Shown: positions 1 through 6,087 of the stretch, piece by piece
How the letters are laid out: each line of letters starts with the position of its first letter
How positions within the stretch are numbered: position 1 is the first letter of the stretch
Assembly (NCBI RefSeq): GCF_900450705.1
Contig: NZ_UGHK01000003.1
Location: 1-64,000, forward strand
Length of the DNA stretch: 64,000 bases
Direction of reading: 5' to 3'
DNA from: Avibacterium paragallinarum
GTDB taxonomy: Bacteria > Pseudomonadota > Gammaproteobacteria > Enterobacterales > Pasteurellaceae
The notes under the pieces: model-generated
Databases searched by the model: none
Told to the model about the DNA's origin: nothing
Seen by the model: only the letters and a program-made list of their open reading frames with translations
Program-made: the position numbers and the translations under genes

Positions 1-600
1 TTAGCTAGCATATAGAAATTTTCCATATCTAACGCAAGGCTATTGGGTGGCAATTCTTGCATTGAGTGCATTGAAGCAATGTAAATCATTACAGCACGAT
101 GATCTTTGCGTTTGATTTGCTCATATTTCGCCACCGCAAATTTATTTTTCACTCTTGCCCAGATTTCGCCATAACTCATTTTTGTGCGTTGATGGGTTGC
201 AGCAACGGCGTTTTGAATAAGGCGTTGTTCTTCGGGGTGATGGTGTCATTTTCTGTTACTGCTAAGTTTTGGTGCTCTTGCCGTTCACTTCTTGATCGAG
301 AATATCCAGCACCCATTTTCTAAACTCTTTGGCAACTTTGGTGTGAGAAAGCATTCCGATTAGGTGAGCACCACGCAAGCTGAAAATTCGCACTTTTTGC
401 ATTCCGCCGTTGGTTTGCATATTAATCAGTGCGGTCATATTTGGGGTAAATTCGTCAGCGTGGCGTTCGTAAATAGATTTTACATTTCTACTATGATCAG
501 AATAGCCTAAAGCTTTTCCTAGCTCGAAAACTGTGAACCAAATTTGATTTTGATAATGAGTAACTAAAATAGGTTTATTTTGAAAAGTTAAAGTTGTCAT
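1..600 (-). pseudogene. Bro-N antirepressor, frameshifted and cut by window edge
   Basis: The 5' part (262-600) encodes a Bro-N domain of about 100 residues, with the motifs WFTVFELGKALGYSD and FSLRGAHLIGMLSHTKVAKEFRKW, and then stops at 262-264. The region 1-257 is very similar to 48384-48641, which encodes the C-terminal domain of the KilA-N gene at 48120-49016. To read through, one base is missing near 263 (the AAAACT run) and one near 236, where there are four C against five in the intact copy. The last segment is open to the window edge. I read this as an antirepressor broken by two single-base deletions. Both deletions sit in or beside short homopolymers, so a sequencing or assembly error is possible. 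Its start has a GGAG ribosome site inside the C4-target region upstream. Confidence 0.75.
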
Positions 601-760
601 ATAAGACTCCGCTCAAATAAGTTTTATAAAACTCATCACAAGCAACGCCAATTACTGGTGATGAACTAGATAGGATTGGCGTTACAGTTGAGCGGTGCTT
701 ACTGCAGTTCTTTTCAGAACTCCTATCTAGCCCATCATTGACAACGTTTGAAAGGGTGGA
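601..760 (-). ncRNA. C4-like antisense RNA element 1 and its target
   Basis: On the minus strand a perfect 10-bp helix (666-675 with 721-730, CTAGATAGGA/TCCTATCTAG) closes a small multi-stem structure. Its loop strand carries CCGCTCAA (complement of 688-695) and AACGCCAAT (complement of 675-683). Perfect matches to both lie downstream: ATTGGCGTT at 644-652 and TTGAGCGG at 609-616, the latter overlapping the GGAG site of the Bro-N gene. This is the organisation of the C4 RNA of phage P1, which pairs around the antirepressor ribosome site. Partial copies of both target motifs also occur further upstream at 845-871. Nothing coding is seen in 601-927. Confidence 0.75.
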
Positions 761-810
761 TCAATTTGATCCTACCTTTAAAAGGTCTTAATTTTACTAG
801 ATTTTAGTTA

Positions 811-833
811 CAAAAAAAGTCGCTTAGGCGACT
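811..833 (-). terminator. Rho-independent terminator ahead of C4 element 1
   Basis: AGTCGC/GCGACT stem with a 4-base loop (818-833), followed on the minus strand by seven T. It separates C4 element 1 from leftward transcription coming from the 928-1152 gene. Confidence 0.75.
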
Positions 834-927
834 CTCCATTTATAACCGCCACTCAATTCAGGAACGCCAATTCCCGACTTTCGTTTGAAAGTGGATATAT
901 CCTAGATCAAAGGGCGGTGGTTGTCAA

Positions 928-1152
928 TTACTTTATAGTTATCTTTGGCTTAGAGCATTTCTCAGCCCATTTATTTACTTGTTCTATTTTTATCGCAATT
1001 TTTTTATTTAAAATTCTTTGCTCTTCTAGCAATAAATCTAATGCTTCTTTTTCTTCAAAATATTTTTCTAATCTCTCTTTTTGTGAAAGAAGGTTTTCCA
1101 ACCAATCGTCATCAGGTTGGCCTTTATTAAAAAATCGATAATATCTGTTCAT
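928..1152 (-). CDS. Small coiled-coil protein of unknown function
   Basis: 74 residues, very rich in Glu, Lys, Leu and Gln, with a continuous predicted helix or coiled coil from about residue 18 to 65 and no membrane segment. A GGAG site lies 6-7 bases before the ATG, which favours this strand over the overlapping open frame on the other strand. It is divergent from the membrane protein gene at 1252. I do not recognise the family. Its position among leftward accessory genes suggests a phage accessory role. Confidence 0.6.
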   Translation of the reverse strand: MNRYYRFFNKGQPDDDWLENLLSQKERLEKYFEEKEALDLLLEEQRILNKKIAIKIEQVNKWAEKCSKPKITIK

Positions 1153-1174
1153 GAGCGATCTCCATTGTTAAAAC

Positions 1175-1255
1175 CCATTCTGAAATCCCCTTAGTGCTGT
1201 GCTAGAATGTAAATGTCTAATTTATATTCATCAACAAAAGGAGATTTCAGAATGG
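1175..1255 (+). promoter_or_regulatory. 13-bp inverted repeat covering a start codon
   Basis: CCATTCTGAAATC at 1175-1187 is the perfect reverse complement of GATTTCAGAATGG at 1243-1255. The downstream arm contains the ATG at 1252 and lies directly after the AAGGAG site. If the transcript starts upstream of 1175, the start of the 1252 gene would be folded away. Transcription start is not known. Confidence 0.5.
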
Positions 1256-1590
1256 ATAAATCGTTATCAAAATTTTTACTTGATGATTGGGAATGGTACA
1301 AAATGGGTATTTTAATTGGTTTTATTTTATTCTGTCTTATTGCTGCTGGGCAAATGCCAAATTTACCGACTACACCGTCTTTATTGGCTTCAATGGGTTT
1401 ATTTTGGTTAAGTCTCGGGGAGTATGTTAATCACCCACGACAAGAGCGGTTAGTTGAACGAAATGGTAAGACAGTGCTTGAAATTGCTTACCCACGAGTG
1501 AATAGCTTAATTGGTTATTTCTTTACACTGTTAGGCATTGTTTTTAGTGGACTGAGTATATATTTTTTCTATCAAATCATCTATTTTTAG
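1252..1590 (+). CDS. Small three-helix membrane protein
   Basis: 112 residues from the ATG with a good AAGGAG site. An ATG upstream at 1213 has no ribosome site and I rejected it. Hydrophobic segments lie at about residues 17-36, 44-60 and 85-108, with a basic, charged stretch between the second and third (HPRQERLVERNGK). It is an inner-membrane protein of unknown function. Phage genes of this type are often superinfection-exclusion or lysis-timing factors, but nothing here proves that. The start codon lies in a long inverted repeat, which hints at translational control. Confidence 0.65.
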   Translation: MDKSLSKFLLDDWEWYKMGILIGFILFCLIAAGQMPNLPTTPSLLASMGLFWLSLGEYVNHPRQERLVERNGKTVLEIAYPRVNSLIGYFFTLLGIVFSGLSIYFFYQIIYF

Positions 1591-1600
1591 ATATTAAAAT

Positions 1601-1617
1601 AGCCGTTAAAAACGGCT
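1601..1617 (+). terminator. Short hairpin after the membrane protein gene
   Basis: AGCCGTT, a loop of three A, then AACGGCT, 10 bases after the stop codon. There is no strong T tract on the plus strand, and on the minus strand it is followed by TATTTTAATA. It is a weak or bidirectional terminator at best. Confidence 0.4.
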
Positions 1618-1636
1618 TACTACTCAGATTACCTTA

Positions 1637-1700
1637 ATCCGAAGTAGGGCGGTTTGTTAACGCTGTTTTTTAACGAGAACAGCAAAACTCGCCTTACTTG
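1637..1700 (+). other. Possible structured RNA, function unknown
   Basis: AAGTAGGGCG (1642-1651) pairs with CGCCTTACTT (1690-1699) with one mismatch and encloses a GCTGTT/AACAGC hairpin. The shape recalls the C4-like elements elsewhere in the window, but I found no complementary target downstream. A 14-base direct repeat (ACCACAACTTATAA) follows at about 1703 and 1735. Confidence 0.3.
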
Positions 1701-1760
1701 TTACCACAACTTATAAGGATTATAATTGTTGCAACCACAACTTATAAATTAGGATTTGTT

Positions 1761-1903
1761 ATGTCTAATCAAAAATCATCTCAATCAAAACCACAGCCAG
1801 CTCCTACTAAACCAACACAAACTGTTTATAGAAAACCTGAACCTGTTTTATTGGTGATAGTGCAGATAAGCCAAGACCTAAAGGAAAGCCAATCTTAGGC
1901 TGA
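1761..1903 (+). pseudogene. Small Pro/Gln-rich protein, apparently frameshifted
   Basis: From the ATG at 1761, with an AGGA site, the frame reads a short Ser/Pro/Gln-rich protein containing SKPQPAPTKPTQTVYRK. It drifts after about residue 29 into an atypical tail that ends at 1898. The next frame continues as GDSADKPRPKGKPILG to a TGA at 1901-1903, a more natural Lys/Pro-rich end. One missing T in the TTTT run near 1847 would restore it. It is either a frameshift or a homopolymer sequencing error. Function unknown. Confidence 0.45.
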
Positions 1904-2416
1904 TATGCCAACAATAAGAGCCGTTGCAACAGGTATACTAAACGATAACATTATTGCTTTGTCAGTGTGGCGGCGATATTCATTATTAAGATGAAGTAAT
2001 TGAATAATATACTGGTTTGCATTATGTAATTCATATCGCCTTAATATGCCCAGTTTATTTTTATCTTGACTTGATTTAAATGTGTCATTATAGAGATTTT
2101 GTGGCATATTTGTTGTCAATGGTCTTTTTTTGCTTAGAATAATGTAATGCAATAACATTACTGCGGAAATAGACCACCCAGCGATACAAATGATACTAGC
2201 CAAAATAAAGTATATGTGTAATTTTTCGATATGATTAAGTAGTATTAATGTTACAGCACCGATACCTGCAATGAGATAATTCAGTAATCTATATGCTTTT
2301 TCTCGGTTTTGTTCATTGGATTTTTGTATTTCTGCAATGCTTTGTTTGGCTTGGTCTTCGAGGTACTCAAGCATTTCATCATCGGTATCTAAGAAATAAT
2401 CATCGGGTAGGCTCAT
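1895..2416 (-). CDS. Membrane protein with acidic N-terminus
   Basis: 173 residues from an ATG with a TTGGAG site. An earlier TTG at 2440 is possible but has no ribosome site. The N-terminal 45 residues are acidic and helical (DDYFLDTDDEMLEYLEDQAK). Membrane segments follow at about 48-64 and 69-92, and a last one sits at the C-terminus (about 155-172). The family is not recognised. It is the last gene of a leftward pair with the repeat protein at 2552 but is separated from it by a terminator. Confidence 0.6.
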   Translation of the reverse strand: MSLPDDYFLDTDDEMLEYLEDQAKQSIAEIQKSNEQNREKAYRLLNYLIAGIGAVTLILLNHIEKLHIYFILASIICIAGWSISAVMLLHYIILSKKRPLTTNMPQNLYNDTFKSSQDKNKLGILRRYELHNANQYIIQLLHLNNEYRRHTDKAIMLSFSIPVATALIVGISA

Positions 2417-2469
2417 TAGTTTCTCCAATATAGGTAGCAAGGCGTATTATTTTAATGTTAATTTTGTTT

Positions 2470-2497
2470 ATAAAAAAGCCCACCTGTTACAGTGGGC
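2470..2497 (-). terminator. Rho-independent terminator
   Basis: Minus-strand GCCCAC...GTGGGC hairpin (2478-2497) followed by six T. It ends transcription of the GNAxV repeat gene. Confidence 0.8.
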
Positions 2498-2551
2498 AAA
2501 GTTAGGAGTATGTATGTCTGCACGGGGTTTAACGCCTTCCGTGTGGGCGTA

Positions 2552-3502
2552 TTAGCTGTTCAACCTTGATTTAGCGACTTCAATCAAGAGCTGATATTCT
2601 CTTTTTATCTTTTCATCGTGGACTTCCGCGGATTTTTTCAAAAACTCCTCAACAGAGCCACTAAAACAGCCTCTAGTAGCCCACAATACTCCTTGTTTAG
2701 TTTTAAATATGGTTAATGTACCGTACTCCGTACCCACGTTTGAAAACCAGACAATATCAGATCTTTCACACACCACGGCATCACCGGACACCACGGCATC
2801 GCCGGACACCTTGGCATCACCGGACACCACGGCATCGCCGTACACCTTGGCATTACCGTACACCTTGGCATTACCGTACACCACGGCATCACCGCACACC
2901 ACGGCATCACCGTACACCTTGGCATTACCGTACACCTTGGCATTACCGCACACCACGGCATCACCGCACACCACGGCATCACCGTACACCACGGCATCGC
3001 CGTACACCTTGGCATTACCGTACACCTTGGCATTACCGCACACCACGGCATCACCGGACACCACGCCATCACCGGACACCACGGCATCGCCGTACACCTT
3101 GGCATCACCGTACACCTCGGCATCACCGGACACCACGGCATCGCCGTACACCACGGCATCGCCGTACACCTTGGCATCGCCGGACACCTTGGCATTACCG
3201 TACACCTCGGCATCGCCGTACACCTTGGCATTATCGTACACCACGGCATCACCGGACACCACGGCATCGCCGTACACCACGGCATCACCGGACACCACGG
3301 CATTATCGTACACCTTGGCATTACCGTACACCCAGGCATCACCACTCTGATCTAAGTTTGACTCTTTCTCGACATATCCACCCAAATCACCAGCACTAAC
3401 GCCGATTGATGCGATTACTACTAAAGCTTTTATGCGATAGAGTTTAATTTTAGTTGTAAATCCGATCTCAATATATTCATCGGTTAATTCATATTTTTTC
3501 AC
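2552..3502 (-). CDS. GNAxV/GDAxV hexapeptide-repeat phage protein
   Basis: About 316 residues from a GTG start with an AGGAG site 7 bases upstream. The resulting N-terminus, KKYELTDEYIEI, matches my memory of this common phage family, and the open frame further upstream looks unrelated. A conserved head (...VSAGDLGGYVEKESNL) leads into 32 tandem hexapeptides (residues about 54-245) of the form G[DN]A[VKE]V[YSC]. A C-terminal domain follows (SDIVWFSNVGTEYGTLTIF...RGCF...EFL). The repeats predict a left-handed beta-solenoid. Function is unknown; such proteins are often annotated polymer-forming. Repeat number could vary by recombination. Confidence 0.8.
   Translation of the reverse strand: MKKYELTDEYIEIGFTTKIKLYRIKALVVIASIGVSAGDLGGYVEKESNLDQSGDAWVYGNAKVYDNAVVSGDAVVYGDAVVSGDAVVYDNAKVYGDAEVYGNAKVSGDAKVYGDAVVYGDAVVSGDAEVYGDAKVYGDAVVSGDGVVSGDAVVCGNAKVYGNAKVYGDAVVYGDAVVCGDAVVCGNAKVYGNAKVYGDAVVCGDAVVYGNAKVYGNAKVYGDAVVSGDAKVSGDAVVSGDAVVCERSDIVWFSNVGTEYGTLTIFKTKQGVLWATRGCFSGSVEEFLKKSAEVHDEKIKREYQLLIEVAKSRLNS
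2768..3343 (-). repeat. 32 tandem 18-bp coding repeats
   Basis: A continuous array of 18-bp units encoding the hexapeptide repeats of the 2552-3502 protein. Neighbouring units are nearly identical in DNA, with the minus-strand core GGCGATGCCGTGGTG and variants, and some pairs of units occur as larger duplications. This is a likely substrate for slippage or unequal recombination. Confidence 0.9.
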
Positions 3503-3683
3503 TGCGTTTCTCCTATTTCTCATCTCATTCAGAACCGCACGCAAAGCCACGATGAAAAAGACTAAAAACGAGCGGCTAAGAATGCGGTTTTGAATGAAAG
3601 TTATGACAAGGCACACTAACTACGGCAAGAAGATTGGTCTAAAATAATCCGTAGATAATGACTCAGTGTGCCTTGTGATAAAT

Positions 3684-3759
3684 TGGCGACCGCAGTAGGA
3701 CTTGAACCTACAATCTCAGGTGGTGACAGCACCTTAGCTTATCCTTTTGCTATGCGGTC
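3684..3759 (-). tRNA. tRNA-Asp (anticodon GTC), overlapping a coding end
   Basis: Acceptor stem GACCGCA/TGCGGTC, discriminator G and encoded CCA are present. The anticodon arm is AGGTG-CTGTCAC-CACCT, giving anticodon GTC (Asp). The T arm is GTAGG-TTCAAGT-CCTAC. The D arm is weak: only two or three pairs are possible around AAAAGGATAA. The 5' 21 bases also encode the last seven codons, including the stop, of the HNH-like gene at 3739. The strong acceptor, anticodon and T arms make a tRNA gene likely. The poor D arm may mean decay or an unusual phage tRNA. Confidence 0.75.
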
Positions 3760-4446
3760 CTTTTGTTGCTGTTGCTTTTTGAGTTTTATCAATTTTTCTC
3801 GTAGTTGAATAAACACATTAAAAGTTTGTTTCACACTGCTGTCTAATTCGTGGTAATTCAGCTTATGTCGCCATAGCATTTCATTACGACTGATTAGTTC
3901 TAAATTAGATAACTCACAATTTTGAATATTGCCGTCTTTAAACCACAAAACAAATCCTTGAGGGATTTTGCCAAAGGCTTGCTCCCAGATAACACGTGAT
4001 TTTCTTTCATAACGCTTAACTCCTGTTTTTATCAACACGGCTTTTGCCATAGGGCAAAATCGCTCGTAACCAATAGGCTTTAAATGTTCTCCTTTTTTAA
4101 ATCGCCCATTTCTACCAGTCAGCCAACCTCTTTTAGCACACAGTACCCTAATTACTTGTGCGGTCTGATTACGGTTAAACTTTTGATTAAATAGTTTGGT
4201 TAATTCCGCTTGCGGTAAAGTGCAATTTTCTTTGATAAAGGCTAACTCTTCTTTGGTATATCGATTGCAATGTTGAACCGTTGAGATAATTCCTAATCGT
4301 TTTTTTAGCTTTCTAAAAACCTGCCTATTCTTTAGCAAACCAAATTGTTGATAAAAGACCTGAATGAGATCTTTAGGAGCTAAATCTTTATGTTCACGGA
4401 TAAAAGCAATATGTTCATCAGTAAACCTAAAGCGTTTTTTTGTCAT
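3739..4446 (-). CDS. HNH endonuclease-like protein with two HTH repeats
   Basis: 235 residues. Two tandem helix-turn-helix-like repeats occupy residues about 5-50 and 60-110 (FTDEHIAFIREH... and YTKEELAFIKEN...). They are followed by an HNH_3-type region (SRVIWEQAFGKIPQGFVLWFKDGNIQNCELSNLELISRNEM). In the family the segment before DGN is usually HH-x-D. Here it is LWFKDGN, so the catalytic His is missing and nuclease activity is doubtful. The C-terminal Lys/Gln-rich tail ends inside the tRNA-Asp gene. It overlaps the upstream gene by 20 bases, so the two are probably co-translated. Confidence 0.75.
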   Translation of the reverse strand: MTKKRFRFTDEHIAFIREHKDLAPKDLIQVFYQQFGLLKNRQVFRKLKKRLGIISTVQHCNRYTKEELAFIKENCTLPQAELTKLFNQKFNRNQTAQVIRVLCAKRGWLTGRNGRFKKGEHLKPIGYERFCPMAKAVLIKTGVKRYERKSRVIWEQAFGKIPQGFVLWFKDGNIQNCELSNLELISRNEMLWRHKLNYHELDSSVKQTFNVFIQLREKLIKLKKQQQQKDRIAKG

Positions 4447-4684
4447 TTTGTGCCTTTGATATTCTTAAAAAATCGGGTGCATCTGCCTCAATAGTGCGGT
4501 CACCGAAAAGCTGCATTGCTTTAATGGCTGTATTAGAATTTTGAATGATATTCGATGCAATACCAGATACCGCATTCGCTCTAGCAATTTCCCTTTTTAA
4601 TTCTTCATCTGTTAAATCTTCATCTAACAATTTTTCTAATTGACTAAAAAGATGGTTGTTTAAATCAGTAATTTTATTTTTCAT
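4427..4684 (-). CDS. Small helical phage protein, unknown function
   Basis: 85 residues, mostly helical and acidic at the N-terminus (LEKLLDEDLTDEELKREIARA). The middle resembles phage proteins that end in a region of the type AMQLFGD...PDFLR. It overlaps the HNH-like gene (20 bases) and sits 3 bases after the 4688 gene, so the three form one leftward operon. I do not recognise a function. Confidence 0.6.
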   Translation of the reverse strand: MKNKITDLNNHLFSQLEKLLDEDLTDEELKREIARANAVSGIASNIIQNSNTAIKAMQLFGDRTIEADAPDFLRISKAQNDKKTL

Positions 4685-4687
4685 CGT

Positions 4688-5002
4688 CTAAATCCTCATT
4701 AACTCCTGACAACCACGGCGGATTTTTTGTGTGGCCCGCACGGTATTTACGCCGATTTCGCCTTTGTGGTAATTCGGTTTGACGGCTTGAAATTGAGCCG
4801 CCGCTTTTTCAATTTGGGATTTTGACGGAATCGGCAACATTACAAGTGCGGTCTTAATTCGGTCAGGTTTTCCCGTTTTGATTTTTTTCTGGCGAGATTT
4901 GGCAAACATTCTTGCTAATCTGCCAGCCTTGCCCATTGAGCGAATTTCTGCCTTTTCGCAGTATTTTTTGCTCACTGGGTTACGTTCAATGACGATATTC
5001 AT
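4688..5002 (-). CDS. Basic small phage protein, unknown function
   Basis: 104 residues from the second of two tandem ATGs, which has the better spacing to GGAGG; the first ATG adds one Met. It is strongly basic (SRQKKIKTGKPDRIK, TQKIRRGCQ) with no membrane segment, so nucleic-acid binding is conceivable. It is the first gene of the operon 4688-4427-3739 and follows the structured leader at 5020-5240. Confidence 0.55.
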   Translation of the reverse strand: MNIVIERNPVSKKYCEKAEIRSMGKAGRLARMFAKSRQKKIKTGKPDRIKTALVMLPIPSKSQIEKAAAQFQAVKPNYHKGEIGVNTVRATQKIRRGCQELMRI

Positions 5003-5020
5003 CATTCACCTCCGTTGTTG

Positions 5021-5145
5021 TTATTTATTCAATGCCGCACTTGTCTAACGTTCATCTCGGCTCGGTATCACGGTTGATTCTTTGCATTTCATTCCTCTCG
5101 GTTCTGCTGCCTTGGTTCTCCGTAAATACGGCATTGAATAAATAA
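5021..5145 (-). other. 17-bp perfect inverted repeat enclosing a 29-codon frame
   Basis: TTATTTATTCAATGCCG (5021-5037) and CGGCATTGAATAAATAA (5129-5145) are perfect reverse complements 91 bases apart. On the minus strand a 29-codon frame (5134 to 5045, beginning MPYLRRTKAAEPRG) starts inside the upstream arm and has no visible ribosome site. The element sits between boxA and the first gene of the leftward operon. It could be an RNA processing stem, a leader peptide or a small RNA; the sequence alone does not decide. Confidence 0.5.
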
Positions 5146-5159
5146 GCCTGTTTGCCTCA

Positions 5160-5237
5160 GCCCCACTGGCACAGACTTGCCAACCTTTCGGCTTCCTTTT
5201 GTAAAAAGGGGAGTGGGTTCTAAATTGTTAAAGAGCA
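5160..5237 (-). promoter_or_regulatory. boxA and structured leader
   Basis: Minus strand TGCTCTTTAACAATTT (5222-5237) is identical to the rrn-type boxA core that NusB/S10 bind for antitermination. It is followed by CCCACT/AGTGGG pairing (5212-5217 with 5162-5167) around two internal hairpins. It lies 25 bases after the stop of the 5262 gene, so it may keep RNA polymerase antiterminated into the 4688-3739 operon. Confidence 0.6.
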
Positions 5238-5261
5238 TCATCACCAAGATGAAATATTGAA

Positions 5262-5483
5262 TTAGCTAAATTTATGTAGTAGCTTTAAAAGCAACCTTGC
5301 AATGCGTGATTGTGGCTTGACTGGAACATATATTGAACAGTAAAGCTCACCATCAATAGTTGCTTGGGACATTGCTTTGACTTTTTCTTGTGCTTCTTCA
5401 AATGAGTTGGCGTAGACATCTGAACACCACTTCTTCCCTTTGAAGAAGTAAGAAATTGCATAGCGTTTCATTTCATTTTGCAT
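5262..5483 (-). CDS. Small phage protein, paralogue of 37783-38031
   Basis: 73 residues with the pattern YFFKGKKWCSDVYANSFEEAQEKVKAMSQA then GELYCSIYVP and SRIARLL. The 82-residue protein at 37783 shares YNGKLRSF, SWDDAREIVRAMGTAEVIG, LYKEIYIQP and LTARI, so they are paralogues. The start codon lies 14 bases from the divergent YegP-like gene at 5498, and the two ribosome sites share the same short segment. Transcription probably comes from the promoter at 5753-5781 across a boxA. Function unknown. Confidence 0.65.
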   Translation of the reverse strand: MQNEMKRYAISYFFKGKKWCSDVYANSFEEAQEKVKAMSQATIDGELYCSIYVPVKPQSRIARLLLKLLHKFS

Positions 5484-5497
5484 AAGGAGTTACCTCT

Positions 5498-5668
5498 ATG
5501 TATTTTGAAATTTTCAAAGGTGTTAATGGTCAGTGGTATTGGCGACTAAAAGCCGCCAATCACGAACCTATAGCTCAAAGTGAAGGTTATACGACCAAAC
5601 AAAACTGCTTACATTGTATCGGGCTTGTTATGGACACTAACCGACAAACACCTGTTCGCGAAGTTTAA
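5498..5668 (+). CDS. YegP-like (DUF1508) small protein
   Basis: 56 residues starting MYFEIFKGVNGQWYWRLKAA with an AAGGAG site, followed by a Rho-independent terminator. The pattern YFEI(F/Y)K...(F/Y)RLKA.N...SEGY..K...GI..V is that of the YegP/DUF1508 fold, normally about 50-60 residues per domain, so this is a complete single domain. Cys replaces usual residues in NCLHCIG. It is divergent from the 5262 gene with only 14 bases between start codons, so its promoter must lie inside that gene. The same pair is repeated at 37585-38031. Confidence 0.75.
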   Translation: MYFEIFKGVNGQWYWRLKAANHEPIAQSEGYTTKQNCLHCIGLVMDTNRQTPVREV

Positions 5669-5674
5669 TTATCC

Positions 5675-5702
5675 AAGCCCTGTTACCGCAGGGCTTTTTA
5701 TT
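5675..5702 (+). terminator. Rho-independent terminator of YegP-like gene
   Basis: AAGCCCTG/CAGGGCTT stem with a 6-base loop, then TTTATTT, starting 7 bases after the stop codon at 5668. Confidence 0.85.
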
Positions 5703-5710
5703 TCATCTTG

Positions 5711-5781
5711 ATTGTTAAAGAGCATTAAACGTTGTTTCGTTTTGATGGGTGTATAATATAGCTAAAGTTTTAATATGTAAA
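5711..5781 (-). promoter_or_regulatory. Leftward promoter with boxA leader
   Basis: Minus strand TTTACA (5776-5781), 17-bp spacer, TATTAT (5753-5758), each 5 of 6 to consensus. The rrn-type boxA TGCTCTTTAACAAT follows at 5711-5724, about 20 bases after the expected start. CTAAAG...CTTTAG arms flank the -35 region and may be an operator. The transcript would run antisense through the YegP-like gene into the 5262 gene. Confidence 0.65.
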
Positions 5782-6051
5782 TAGCTTTAGTTTTATTTTT
5801 CGCTATTTATTTATAGCTTTTTGTTTAAATGGTTGTTTTATAAGTGAAAATAAATTTATAAAATTTGTTTGACTGATTGTTTTTTAGTCAAAGAAGAGAT
5901 GAGAAAGAGTTTTTCTAAAATTTCAGGGGAAAATGAGCAGATAAAAGTCAACTGACAGCCATTACAGTTAACAAAATGACTGCATTCAAGATAATTAGTG
6001 TTGTTTGATACCATTTTCGTGGCGTCACGAAAATGGTTCTAAGGGATTTGA
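5782..6051. other. Non-coding AT-rich region with a 12-bp palindrome
   Basis: No gene seen. The region holds A/T-rich repeats of the TAGCTTT type next to the leftward promoter, and a perfect hairpin ACCATTTTCGTG-gcgt-CACGAAAATGGT at 6010-6037 with no T tract. The hairpin could be an operator or an RNA structure. Confidence 0.5.
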
Positions 6052-6080
6052 GGCAAAAGAAAACCGCCGTGGGGGCGGTT
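6052..6080 (-). terminator. Rho-independent terminator
   Basis: Minus strand AACCGCC/GGCGGTT stem followed by TTCTTTT, 7 bases after the stop codon of the DUF1828/1829 gene. Confidence 0.8.
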
Positions 6081-6087
6081 TGATGTT

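Noticed and set aside
917-1141. Open frame on the plus strand opposite the 928-1152 gene
   Set aside because: No ribosome site and unusual hydrophobic/Ser composition; the minus-strand frame has GGAG and a normal helical protein.
2709-3399. Open frames on both strands in the repeat region and a possible CRISPR array
   Set aside because: Frames are by-products of the 18-bp coding repeats. Units are contiguous with no spacers, so it is not CRISPR.
3684-3759. tRNA-Asp as the prophage attachment site
   Set aside because: It overlaps an internal phage gene and is about 60 kb from the integrase; no repeat of its 3' end was seen in the window.
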